Origin: Rhizobium mongolense USDA 1844
GTDB lineage: Bacteria > Pseudomonadota > Alphaproteobacteria > Rhizobiales > Rhizobiaceae
NCBI RefSeq assembly: GCF_000419765.1
Contig: NZ_ATTQ01000032.1
Coordinates: 1 to 38,426, forward strand
Length of the DNA stretch: 38,426 nucleotides
Direction: 5' to 3'
The position numbers were made by a program, and so were the translations under genes. Of the stretch, positions 25,557 through 33,859 are shown piece after piece; positions within the stretch are counted from its first letter, which is position 1; every line of letters begins with the position of its first letter. A model generated the notes under the pieces. That model was not told the origin of the DNA and ran no database searches. It worked only from the letters and a program-made list of their open reading frames with translations.

Positions 25557-26378
25557 TCAATTTATGCGGAAATAAAAACCACTGCTCTCGCTTGCGCCCA
25601 ATTCTGGATGGGTGTCGATAATACTGGAAAGGGCCGGGATCGGCCAGCGATCGACCAGATGATATCCCAGACCCATAATTTCCGTCAGGAAATCGGCTTC
25701 ATTGCGTATCTGGTAGGGTACATAGGCTCGGCCAATCCGTTCAAGCGTGACGACGGTGGCGCCCTTTCGATGGGCGACCTTGTTCAGCAAGAGGTGGCGA
25801 GGCAATGTAGGCAGGCGCTTCAGCAAAACCGATAGTGAAACATCGAGATACTGCATCAGGCCGGACCCCAGAAACAACGGCATGGCGCCGGCATCCTCGA
25901 CCCGATCCACGAAGGATAATCTGGTCAATCCCTCGCGCTCGGCCATCCGCCGGCCAGCTCGAACGATCGCCGGAAGATCGTAGACAACCCACTGGAAAGA
26001 GTCGTCGAACCGCAAAAGCTTGCTGAATGCACGATACTTGGTTCCCATATGGCCGCCGGCGTCGACAACTCCATCGATGTCATCCATGAGATGGCGCATC
26101 CAGAAGAGCACAGGGTAATCCCATGGCGTGACTTGGCACATTTTTTCGAATGCCACATGTGCAACTTCATCGTGATCGTAGCCAGCGAGCGTTGATGATC
26201 TTGCCGCAGCAATGGCTTCATCAAAAGAAGCATAGGCACCGGTAAACCGGCGAGGAAACGGCGAAATATAGCGCAACCGCCCTTGCGCGGCCAGAATGAG
26301 ACCGAACGACCGGCTAAATCTGGTTGCGACACCACGCAAAAAAGGATGCGCATTTCTGGTCATATAGGAAATAGGCAT
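25557..26378 (-). CDS. Putative methyltransferase, TIGR04325-like
   Basis: A 273-residue protein resembling the TIGR04325 (LIC12133) putative methyltransferases found in O-antigen and exopolysaccharide loci. The S-adenosylmethionine-binding loop is DGVVDAGGHMGTKYRAF, preceded by the family's LFWMRHLMDD. The later parts QWVVYDLPAIVRAG and LMQYLDVSLSVLLKRLP also fit. The N-terminus includes FTGAYASFDEAIAAARS, typical of the family. It is the last gene of the minus-strand polysaccharide operon, starting 15 bases after the flippase stop with GAGGGG as ribosome site. It probably methylates a sugar or non-sugar substituent of the repeat unit, with the exact target unknown. Confidence 0.8.
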   Translation of the reverse strand: MPISYMTRNAHPFLRGVATRFSRSFGLILAAQGRLRYISPFPRRFTGAYASFDEAIAAARSSTLAGYDHDEVAHVAFEKMCQVTPWDYPVLFWMRHLMDDIDGVVDAGGHMGTKYRAFSKLLRFDDSFQWVVYDLPAIVRAGRRMAEREGLTRLSFVDRVEDAGAMPLFLGSGLMQYLDVSLSVLLKRLPTLPRHLLLNKVAHRKGATVVTLERIGRAYVPYQIRNEADFLTEIMGLGYHLVDRWPIPALSSIIDTHPELGASESSGFYFRIN

Positions 26379-26393
26379 CAGGCGGTCGTCCCC

Positions 26394-27911
26394 TCAGTTA
26401 CGGCTGACCACGGAAATCGGGATCAAACCGCCGTTCACTCTGTGCAACACAAGCAGCGCGCCGACATAAATGGCTCCACCGGCTACGACTTGAAGTGCGA
26501 TGGAGGACAGACGCTTCATGGCAGAGACCTCGGCGACGTAGCCGAGCAAATAGACCGTTGCCGACATGGCGGCGATGGCGACCGCAACATAAGCGCAGTT
26601 GGCCAGCACACGATTCCATGCCAGTCCGCCATAGCGCCGCTGCAGCCGTGTTGAAATCAGGAAAGACACGAGCGCGGCGGCGCACTGACCCAATGCTGTC
26701 GCCGTGGCGCCAAAGGGCGCCAGGACAACGATCAGGCCGATGCACACAGCGCCATTCAGAAGGATGGCGCGGGGCATCTTTCTGATGTGCCCTGTGAGCG
26801 AGAGCAAGGGTTCTGTTACAAGGCCGGGAACGACAAGGACATGCTTGATCGCCAGGATAGCAACGAGGACCGCCGCTGGCGCCCAGTCATCACCAAGTGC
26901 AATATCGACAAGGCCCGTCGAAACCAGCGCGAGGCCAAGATAGACTGGAGCGGAAATGACCATGAGAAGCATCATGAAGGTCGTTGCCGCGGCGCCCACA
27001 TTTTTCGCAACGTTTTCGGCGTCCGATTGCGCGACAGCCTGGCGAAAGACGGTCCAGGCCAGCATGCGCGCCGGTTCCCCGATGAGTTCCGAAGCGGCTG
27101 CGACGATGCGTTCGGCGGCGCGATAGTAACCGGCTTCTGCAAGGCCCAGGAAACTCCCCAGTGCCAGCGTACCTGAATAGGAGCGTAAGAAGAAGATCAG
27201 CCGGTTCGCCAGGATATGACGCGAAAAGTTCAAAACCTCGATCATGAACGGCCACGTCAGATACAACTTCGGGCGCCAGCGCAGAACAAGGGCCGTGATA
27301 ATCAGGCTGGTCATCTGCATGGCGAGCCGGCCCGCGATAAGCGACATGACGTTCCAGCCGCTCCACAGGCCGATGATAGTCACCAATAGGCCGCATATTT
27401 CCGCGACGATGCGGATGAAAGCCTGCTTGCGCAACATGCCTCTGGCCACGAGAATTCCATCATAAACAGTGGATAACGACGACGGCAGAAACCAGCAGCT
27501 GTAAAACGCAATCAGCGTGCTTTCCCATACCTGGTGAAGCGGAAAGGCGACGACCGCCGCAACGCCGAAGCCAATAGTAGTCACGAGCGTGCCGGAGAGA
27601 ACTGAAAGGGTGGCGACTTGGTCGAGCTCGTCGCCGGCTGCGCCGGTCTTCATGACGAATTCTCCCCAGCCGCCCTCGGCGCATACCACAAGGAGTATCG
27701 CAATTGCCGAACTGTATGCATAAAAGCCGAATTGCTCCAACGACAGCAGCCGGGCGGCGGCGATGAAAGCAGCAAGTTGTACCGCTTGCGAAATGACCTT
27801 CGCCGCCAGAGCCCAAGCGCCGTCGCCAACGATGGACGGCAGCCGCGGGGGGATGAGGGCTGATAGTTGGAACCGGTTTGATTTCGGCGCATTCGCAAGC
27901 AGGGGCGCCAT
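26394..27911 (-). CDS. Wzx-type polysaccharide flippase (oligosaccharide translocase)
   Basis: About 505 residues with roughly 12-14 hydrophobic helices, basic cytoplasmic loops and the N-terminal pattern VGDGAWALAAKVISQAVQLAAFIAAARLLSLEQFGFYAY, which matches the MOP/MATE-like flippase family (Wzx, RfbX, ExoT). It should move undecaprenyl-linked repeat units across the inner membrane. The ATG at 27911 shares one base with the stop of the upstream 151-residue gene (TGATG), a typical re-initiation junction. An in-frame TTG codon lies just before it. With the sugar transferase upstream and the Wzy-like protein at 4.5-5.9 kb it completes a Wzx/Wzy route. Confidence 0.87.
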   Translation of the reverse strand: MAPLLANAPKSNRFQLSALIPPRLPSIVGDGAWALAAKVISQAVQLAAFIAAARLLSLEQFGFYAYSSAIAILLVVCAEGGWGEFVMKTGAAGDELDQVATLSVLSGTLVTTIGFGVAAVVAFPLHQVWESTLIAFYSCWFLPSSLSTVYDGILVARGMLRKQAFIRIVAEICGLLVTIIGLWSGWNVMSLIAGRLAMQMTSLIITALVLRWRPKLYLTWPFMIEVLNFSRHILANRLIFFLRSYSGTLALGSFLGLAEAGYYRAAERIVAAASELIGEPARMLAWTVFRQAVAQSDAENVAKNVGAAATTFMMLLMVISAPVYLGLALVSTGLVDIALGDDWAPAAVLVAILAIKHVLVVPGLVTEPLLSLTGHIRKMPRAILLNGAVCIGLIVVLAPFGATATALGQCAAALVSFLISTRLQRRYGGLAWNRVLANCAYVAVAIAAMSATVYLLGYVAEVSAMKRLSSIALQVVAGGAIYVGALLVLHRVNGGLIPISVVSRN

Positions 27912-28366
27912 CAATGCATCGCCTCGATAAAAATGCCGGCGCTAGATTTCGATTCGCCAAGCTCAAAGCTCTCAAGTGACCGGAATCCTTTGATATTCAA
28001 GCTGCAATTGATATCGTCTTCCACAGCCTGGAACCGCCCAAAAGGTCTTGGCGTCGATGGTCCAAATTCAGGCCACATTCCTCGGCCAAGCTTAATCTGG
28101 CGTAAATCTCGCGCCGATAGACTGCCGATTCGGAAGAATCGCGAGCTCCGGTGCTGACAGAACTTGAGGATTGGTGACCATAACAATGTATTCAGGCCTT
28201 CCTCGTTGGCGGCGATGGGCCAAAACTCAAAGCCGCTGATGAAAGACGTAGAACCACACCGCCTCATCTTGGGACGGATTCCGCTGCCCAGACTAAAATA
28301 CGGCCTGCGATGGTTCGTAGCATTGTTCTGTCTGGCGTTTTGGATCGCTATCGCTATCGCCGTCAT
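27911..28366 (-). CDS. Uncharacterised 151-residue protein coupled to sugar transferase and flippase
   Basis: I do not recognise this protein. The ATG at 28366 overlaps the sugar-transferase stop (ATGA), and its TGA shares a base with the flippase start (TGATG). Exact fitting into both junctions is strong evidence that it is translated. The N-terminus (MTAIAIAIQNARQNNATNHRRP) has a short hydrophobic start but no clear signal peptide or full membrane helix. The remainder is basic and soluble-looking, with Arg/Lys, Phe and Trp scattered, ending in an acidic region (SFELGESKSSAGIFIEAMH). No enzymatic motif is visible. Between an initiating transferase and a flippase it could be an accessory or modifying protein of repeat-unit assembly. 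A longer frame to 28453 is less likely. Confidence 0.62.
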   Translation of the reverse strand: MTAIAIAIQNARQNNATNHRRPYFSLGSGIRPKMRRCGSTSFISGFEFWPIAANEEGLNTLLWSPILKFCQHRSSRFFRIGSLSARDLRQIKLGRGMWPEFGPSTPRPFGRFQAVEDDINCSLNIKGFRSLESFELGESKSSAGIFIEAMH

Positions 28367-29055
28367 TTGGTAGGACGCTCCCTTTCGTTCTGCGCCAGAA
28401 ACACGACAGCCACCGTTGTCCACAGGATCGCCAAGTCTGTTGTCAACGAGCATCTGTTGTAGTAGTCGACATCGAACTGAACCCGCTCATCATACGTGGT
28501 GTCGCTACGCCGGTGGACCTGCCATAGGCCGGTAATGCCTGGAGACATCGCGAGATAATAGCTAATCTGGCGGCCGTAACGCTCCATTTCATCGGCCACG
28601 ATCGGCCGCGGTCCGACAAGGCTCATATCACCGCGAAAGACGTTCAAGAGCTGCGGAAGCTCATCGAGGCTCGTCATTCGGAGATATTTTCCAAGCCAAT
28701 GAACACGCGGGTCGTTGACCAGCTTCTGGGTTTCATTCCATTCGGCGCGCCGCACGGGATCGTTGGCGAGAATGCTGGCCAGCCGCTCATCGGCGTCCTT
28801 CCGCATCGACCGGAATTTCAGGCATGGGAATGAGCGGCCGTGGCGGCCGATCCGCTCGTGGCGGAATATTAGCGGTCGCCCATCGACCAGCAACAAGGCG
28901 ACCGCGATAAGCGCGAAAAACGGCAGAAAGAAAACCAGCGCCGATCCGGAAATCAGGATGTCCCCGGCACGCTTCAGGCGATAATCTGTCGACGTCGGCC
29001 GTCGTAGCCGAGCCGATTGCCCGTTCTGAGCAACGCCATCAAAGAACGATAGCAT
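28363..29055 (-). CDS. Initiating sugar transferase (ExoY/WcaJ-type phosphoglycosyltransferase)
   Basis: A 230-residue bacterial sugar transferase that attaches the first sugar-phosphate to undecaprenyl phosphate at the inner membrane. One membrane hairpin is seen near residues 30-55 (ILISGSALVFFLPFFALIAV). Family motifs follow: IFRHERIGRHGRSFPCLKFRSM, LRMTSLDELPQLLNVF with the catalytic Asp-Glu, MSLVGPRP and PGITGLWQV. The length matches the short ExoY type rather than the long WcaJ type. The frame runs up to a TTG at 29118, but the ATG at 29055 is the usual start for this family. Downstream it overlaps the 151-residue gene. A 208-base gap separates it from the upstream glycosyltransferase, so it may have an additional promoter. 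Confidence 0.92.
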   Translation of the reverse strand: MLSFFDGVAQNGQSARLRRPTSTDYRLKRAGDILISGSALVFFLPFFALIAVALLLVDGRPLIFRHERIGRHGRSFPCLKFRSMRKDADERLASILANDPVRRAEWNETQKLVNDPRVHWLGKYLRMTSLDELPQLLNVFRGDMSLVGPRPIVADEMERYGRQISYYLAMSPGITGLWQVHRRSDTTYDERVQFDVDYYNRCSLTTDLAILWTTVAVVFLAQNERERPTK

Positions 29056-29263
29056 TTTGAAACCCCGTTTGTATCTCAACCCACAGTTAAGGTTGGCAGT
29101 GTCGGTCGGAATAGACAATTGACCAGAACGGCTAAGCCTTAGTCAGATAGAAGTAGGCCCGAATACCGATGGCGGGACCGTTGATTTATTGACCTTTTAA
29201 AACTGTCGACACACGAGAGGGCGCAACCGTTTTCAATGAGGGTATCTTCTTGATGCCGTTCAA

Positions 29264-30565
29264 TTAAATGAACGGATGGCGATAGGTGGCGGATCGATTG
29301 GCGGATCGTTCAAGTAGCCTGCCGGAAAAACCGGCCGAGCTCGTTCGCGCCAAGATCCGGCCGTAGAGAGCGATCAGCGCTTCGCCCCAGGTTTCGGGCG
29401 AATGAGCAAGACCGGGCGCCTTGCTGAGGCCGTTCAAGCTCATGGAGCGTACCACCGCATCATCGGCTGCGAGCCGTCGCATCGCCGTCGCCAGCGATCC
29501 GATGTTCCCTGTCCTGAATGTCAGCGCGCAACCGAATTCCTCAAGCTCGTTTCCCAACAAGGCAGCGTCCGGCACAATGACGGGAATTCCGCTTCCGATC
29601 GCTTCGACGGCCGCAAGCGCGAAAGGTTCCGGCACGCGCGACGACACGACGATGGCGCGCGCATTGCGCAGGAGTTCGTGCATCTCCCCTTTCGCCTTCC
29701 AGCCGTGGATGACGACCTCAGGATAGTCGCGTTCCAATATCGACCGACCGGCGCCATCGCCGATGATCTGGAGCCTCACATTGGCAAGCCGCGCCGCCCG
29801 CGCAGCATCCTCGAACCCCTTTTCCGGCTCGAGCCTTCCCACGAAGAAAAAGTCCCGCATCATCCAGGGCTCGGCCGCTCTGCTTAGAAACGGCTCCACC
29901 GGATTGCGAATGGTCTCGATATGATCAGTGCAGATGCCGGCGCGCTCGAAATATTCCCGCATCCGCTGATGCACGATGACGATATTGGCCGGGAGCTCGT
30001 CCGTCGGATAGAGCCGCTCTCGCAGCATGTGGCGTGCAGAACGCCAGATTTTCTCGTGATAGCCGCGTTTATCGCATTGCGTCATCATGCACGGCACCGA
30101 CATCGGCGTGAGCGTGCAGACGGTGTCTTTCCGGTAGTTCGCAAAGCCGCCGTTTGGGCAGCACAGGAAATAATCGTGTGCATGCAGGACAACGCGCTGG
30201 CGGACGGGCCACAGGGCCTGGAAGATGGAGGGCGATAGGATCTTCGACCAGCCGTGGACGTGATAGATGGTCGAGGCCGTGTCGGCACTATCGATGACCT
30301 CGCGCACGGCATCAAGCGCCTGCCTGTTGTAAAGCCCGTTGATCGAGGCTGCAATCCGCCCCTGGGCGGTCAGCGGTGCGCCGCCGAGATTGATGGTGTC
30401 GTCCGCCGGCAGCTCGCTTCCGGCCGCGTCGCCGGCCAGATAGGTTACGGGAATGCCGGCGCGTTTGAGCAAATGCGCCGACAGAATGGCAAGGTTGGAG
30501 GCTCCCCCAACCTTTGTCGAACGGTCATTGATGACGATAACACGATCGGGATAGCGCTGAATCAC
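29264..30565 (-). CDS. Glycosyltransferase family 4
   Basis: A GT-B-fold glycosyltransferase of about 433 residues. The N-terminal VIVINDRSTKVGGASNLAILSAHLL matches the acceptor-side GG motif of GT4 enzymes, IYHVHGWSKIL and VLHAHDYFLCCPNGG follow, and the donor domain has FVGRLEPEKGFEDAARAAR and the E-x7-E motif in PEPFALAAVEAIGSGIPVI. The chosen start is a GTG at 30565, placed 4 bases after the upstream stop with GGTAGGA as ribosome site. An in-frame ATG at 30601 would overlap the previous gene and add 12 unlikely residues. The Cys-rich stretch CTLTPMSVPCMMTQCDKRG is found in a subset of such transferases. Donor and acceptor sugars are unknown. It adds one sugar of the repeat unit at the cytoplasmic side. 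Confidence 0.88.
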   Translation of the reverse strand: MIQRYPDRVIVINDRSTKVGGASNLAILSAHLLKRAGIPVTYLAGDAAGSELPADDTINLGGAPLTAQGRIAASINGLYNRQALDAVREVIDSADTASTIYHVHGWSKILSPSIFQALWPVRQRVVLHAHDYFLCCPNGGFANYRKDTVCTLTPMSVPCMMTQCDKRGYHEKIWRSARHMLRERLYPTDELPANIVIVHQRMREYFERAGICTDHIETIRNPVEPFLSRAAEPWMMRDFFFVGRLEPEKGFEDAARAARLANVRLQIIGDGAGRSILERDYPEVVIHGWKAKGEMHELLRNARAIVVSSRVPEPFALAAVEAIGSGIPVIVPDAALLGNELEEFGCALTFRTGNIGSLATAMRRLAADDAVVRSMSLNGLSKAPGLAHSPETWGEALIALYGRILARTSSAGFSGRLLERSANRSATYRHPFI

Positions 30566-30569
30566 GATC

Positions 30570-33500
30570 CTACCCCATCGTCCTGATATTCTGCGGTGCA
30601 AGTCTGCCCATCAGAAGATCGAAAATTGCGATCGCATTGCCCCTCAGACGTCCTTTCCGGTCGACCCAGGGTTCGGGGCGCCAGGCTTTGAAAAGATTGG
30701 CGGCCAGGTTCCGGCCCATTTGCGCAGCCGCCCGTCCGGAACTTAAGGTGTTCTTGCGCACGAGATAGATGGGATTGGCGATTTGCGAATATCCGAACTT
30801 GATGCCGGTCGTTCGCCCGGTCTTCGTGCCGAGATGCACGCCCTGCAGATGGTCGGCACAAATGACCTCACCATATCGCGCCATCATGCGGCTGAAGTCG
30901 ACATCTTCAAGCCAACCATAAAACGGCAGGTTCTCGTCAAACCGGACTCCTGAAGCCACGATCGCCGAAACACGGACAGCCATGTTGCAGCCATAGGCGT
31001 TATAGATCGGCTTGAAGGATTTCTCCCGTTTTTGCGGGCGGCGAACCTTCTGCACCAGCTTCAGGCCGTCGCAGACTGAGATACCCGCCCCGGTGATCCC
31101 GTCGGCGATGACCGTGCCCGTCGACATGACGATATCGCGCCGGGTGCGAAACAGCAGCTCAGTGTCCTCGATATAAGTGGGCGTCATCAGGAAATCGTCA
31201 TCGAGGAAGAGCACCACATCCGCTTCGATGCTGTCGAGAATTGTGTTGCGCTGAAGGCAAAGCCCGCGCTCTGAAACCAGCACCCTGACCGGGCATGCGA
31301 GCGAGGAAAGGCTCGTTCGGTCGACATCCTCAAGCGAGGGCACGCAGATGACGACCTCCTCGGGCTGACGCGTCTGGTGCGATATATGGGGAAGCACGGC
31401 AGAAAGGATTTCACGCCTGCCCGAACTCGCGATGGCGACAGCCACCTTGAGCGGGCGGCCGCGCGGCTTGTCATTGAGGGCCAGATGGGGAGCGGCCGGT
31501 TTTACGCCAGGTTCGCTCGGCCGCGACGAAGCAGGCTTTCCCGGTGAACGCTTCCTGCCGCCGCTGCGATTGGCGATGATCCCGAGCAGGTTCATCCGCG
31601 ACGTGCCGAAGCTCGCAAGCGCGGCCGACAGCCGCTCGATGGTCATTTTCTTCGGCTTGCCGACGACAATGGCGATGCCATCCAGATAGTTGAAGATATG
31701 CCGGGTATCCGCCGAGCTCTCGAATGCCGCAAGATCGACGATGACGACGCCGTAGTTCTGGCGGAGCAGCTCAATTTCCGTCTTGAGCGCGGCAAGATGA
31801 CCGAAAATCTGGTGGCACGCGGCAGACCGTCTTGTCTCTTCAACGGTCAGCACGGGAACCAACGTGGAGGGTTCAGCATGCTCGTCGTCCCTGTTTCTCC
31901 TGCTCCTGCGGCCGTGCTCATCGTGACCCGCCACGACATGTTCAGAGGCGTGCGGCTCATGCGCGCCAACATGATCCATCCGCAGCAAGCCGAGCCCGAA
32001 GTCCTCCCCGGCGGCACTCGCCACTTTGCTCAGGAAGCCTTTTTGGAAATCGGCATCGACGAGGACGACAGGCGTGCCTTCGTTCTGGTAGAGCTGCGCG
32101 AGGTTCGCCGCAACCGTCGTCTTTCCCTCGCCGCTGCCGACCGACGTGATGCCGATGACCATTGGAGAATTGGGGCGGAATGGCGAACCAATGGAGTTCT
32201 TCACGCCTCGCAAGGCTTCGGTGAAATCGGAATAGGGCGCATCGAGCACGTAACGCAGCGGCATGGCAGTCGACAGGTTTGCCCCCTTCGCTCCGGCGGG
32301 TAAAACAGCGGCTGCGCCCTGAAGAGGCAGGCTGCCGAGCGAAGGTATACCGAGCTCCTGCCGCAGCCTGGGGTTCAAGTGAATCCCCCTGCCCCTTCCA
32401 TCGATAAGCAGCGCGAGCAGGAGACCACCGGCCAGGCCCGCCAGCGTGGTGAAGGGCAGGATAATGGAGGGCTTCGGCGAGCTCTTCGTAAGCGGCGCGG
32501 ACGCGGCCGTCACGATACGGGAATCTCCGAGCGGAAAAGATTGCTTCTGCAGCGTGCCCGTCAATTGCTGTAGGATGCTTTCATAAATGCGGCGATAAGT
32601 CGTCGCACGGCTTTCCATTTCCGTCAGTTTAACACGCGCCAGGTTTTTATCCGTGCCGGTAGCAGTCAGCGCCGCCATCTGGTCGTTCAGAAGCCGTTCC
32701 CGCGCTTGCGCAACCTGCAGGTTCGTTTCGTATACCTCCTGAACACGGACGAATTCATTCCTAATCTCGCCGGTCAACCTTGCAACTTCATCTCTGGCAG
32801 CCGCGATAGCAGGGTTGCCGGGGTCGTAGCGGCTCACGAGGGTGTTCAGCCTGGCAGTGGCGAGACTGACGTCCTCCTGGAGTTTTTGTATACGGGGGTT
32901 GTCGATAGTCTCCTGAACGCTGCCGCCGATCGCCTCTCCCGACATCAGTCGATCGAGGGTTTCTAACTTGGCAGATGCCGCCGCCGTCTCAGCGCTTGCC
33001 GCCATTGCCTGACTACTGATTTCCGACAATTGCTGCTGGTCCAGAGACGCCGTGGTGCCGAGATCCATGATGCCGTTCTTGGCCCGGAATTCTTCCGCAT
33101 CCAATGCCGCCTCACGTGCTTGCTTCTCCACGTCGATCAATCGGGTTTCCAGCCAGTTTGCCCCGCTTCGGGCGGCCGCTGCGCGCGAGGCGACGGTGGA
33201 ATCCATGTAGGCCTGTGCAAGGGCGTTCGCGGCCCGGGCCGCCTTTTGAGGATCGGCGGATCTGTAGCCGATTTCAAGGATGTAGGATTGTCCTACCCTG
33301 ACGACCGAGACCCGCGACAAGAACGACGCCATCGTACGGCGCATGCGTATCTCGTCGTTGGATGCCTTCTGACCGGGTCCGTCAGATTGAGCAGCTTTAC
33401 TGATCACCGATTTAATCCAGCCCTTGACGATCGACCGCCACGACGTGTTGTCCTGGATTTCGGGGTCTTCATAGAGATTGAGCTTGTTGATAACCGCTTT

Positions 33501-33854
33501 CGCGATTGGCTCCGACTTGATTATCTCCACCTGGCTGGCAATTTCCGCGGCCTCGATGATGATCGTTCCCGTGAAAGCGTCCTGTGATGCAATCTGGCCT
33601 TGCTCGGGGTCCATGACGAGCCGGGCGGCTGCGAAGAAAGTCGGTTGCGTGGTGCTTACATAAATTGCTCCTGCGCCGGCGCCTATGGCCGTGAAGAAGG
33701 CGAGCATCAAGGTGTGGCGCCGCAGAAAGCGCCATATGTCGCCGAACGATATACTTTCCGTCCCAGGTGATTGCTTCTTGCCGAACTGATCGCCGGGGAT
33801 AAGCTTGCCGATGTCGTGAACAACCATATTGTTTTGCCCGGTCCTCGAATTCAT
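30570..33854 (-). CDS. Fusion: Wzz/ExoP-like copolymerase - Wzc-type ATPase - GT2 glycosyltransferase
   Basis: A 1094-residue three-part protein. Residues about 30-480 are a Wzz/ExoP chain-length domain: membrane helix at about 48-68, long periplasmic coiled coil, proline-containing second helix (SSPKPSIILPFTTLAGLAGGLLLALLI). Residues about 530-770 are a tyrosine-kinase-type P-loop ATPase with Walker A GSGEGKTT (Lys578), Walker A' VVLVDADF and Walker B VVIVDLA. A His-rich insertion (about 625-661) interrupts the ATPase. Residues about 800-1060 are a GT2 domain (VAVAIASSGRREIL, then LFLDDDFL with D885-D887, and LEDVDFSRMMARYGE). Known BY-kinases end in a Tyr cluster; here a glycosyltransferase takes that place. 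It starts 5 bases after the ExoF-like stop and should control chain length in the inner membrane while its tail adds a sugar. Confidence 0.9.
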   Translation of the reverse strand: MNSRTGQNNMVVHDIGKLIPGDQFGKKQSPGTESISFGDIWRFLRRHTLMLAFFTAIGAGAGAIYVSTTQPTFFAAARLVMDPEQGQIASQDAFTGTIIIEAAEIASQVEIIKSEPIAKAVINKLNLYEDPEIQDNTSWRSIVKGWIKSVISKAAQSDGPGQKASNDEIRMRRTMASFLSRVSVVRVGQSYILEIGYRSADPQKAARAANALAQAYMDSTVASRAAAARSGANWLETRLIDVEKQAREAALDAEEFRAKNGIMDLGTTASLDQQQLSEISSQAMAASAETAAASAKLETLDRLMSGEAIGGSVQETIDNPRIQKLQEDVSLATARLNTLVSRYDPGNPAIAAARDEVARLTGEIRNEFVRVQEVYETNLQVAQARERLLNDQMAALTATGTDKNLARVKLTEMESRATTYRRIYESILQQLTGTLQKQSFPLGDSRIVTAASAPLTKSSPKPSIILPFTTLAGLAGGLLLALLIDGRGRGIHLNPRLRQELGIPSLGSLPLQGAAAVLPAGAKGANLSTAMPLRYVLDAPYSDFTEALRGVKNSIGSPFRPNSPMVIGITSVGSGEGKTTVAANLAQLYQNEGTPVVLVDADFQKGFLSKVASAAGEDFGLGLLRMDHVGAHEPHASEHVVAGHDEHGRRSRRNRDDEHAEPSTLVPVLTVEETRRSAACHQIFGHLAALKTEIELLRQNYGVVIVDLAAFESSADTRHIFNYLDGIAIVVGKPKKMTIERLSAALASFGTSRMNLLGIIANRSGGRKRSPGKPASSRPSEPGVKPAAPHLALNDKPRGRPLKVAVAIASSGRREILSAVLPHISHQTRQPEEVVICVPSLEDVDRTSLSSLACPVRVLVSERGLCLQRNTILDSIEADVVLFLDDDFLMTPTYIEDTELLFRTRRDIVMSTGTVIADGITGAGISVCDGLKLVQKVRRPQKREKSFKPIYNAYGCNMAVRVSAIVASGVRFDENLPFYGWLEDVDFSRMMARYGEVICADHLQGVHLGTKTGRTTGIKFGYSQIANPIYLVRKNTLSSGRAAAQMGRNLAANLFKAWRPEPWVDRKGRLRGNAIAIFDLLMGRLAPQNIRTMG

Positions 33855-33859
33855 GTGAC

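Noticed and set aside
28363..28453. Longer 180-residue version of the small unknown protein
   Set aside because: It would overlap the sugar transferase by 91 bases; the ATG at 28366 makes an exact ATGA coupling.
30563..30601. ATG at 30601 as the start of the GT4 gene
   Set aside because: It would overlap the upstream gene by 32 bases and add residues not typical of GT4; the GTG at 30565 has a good ribosome site.
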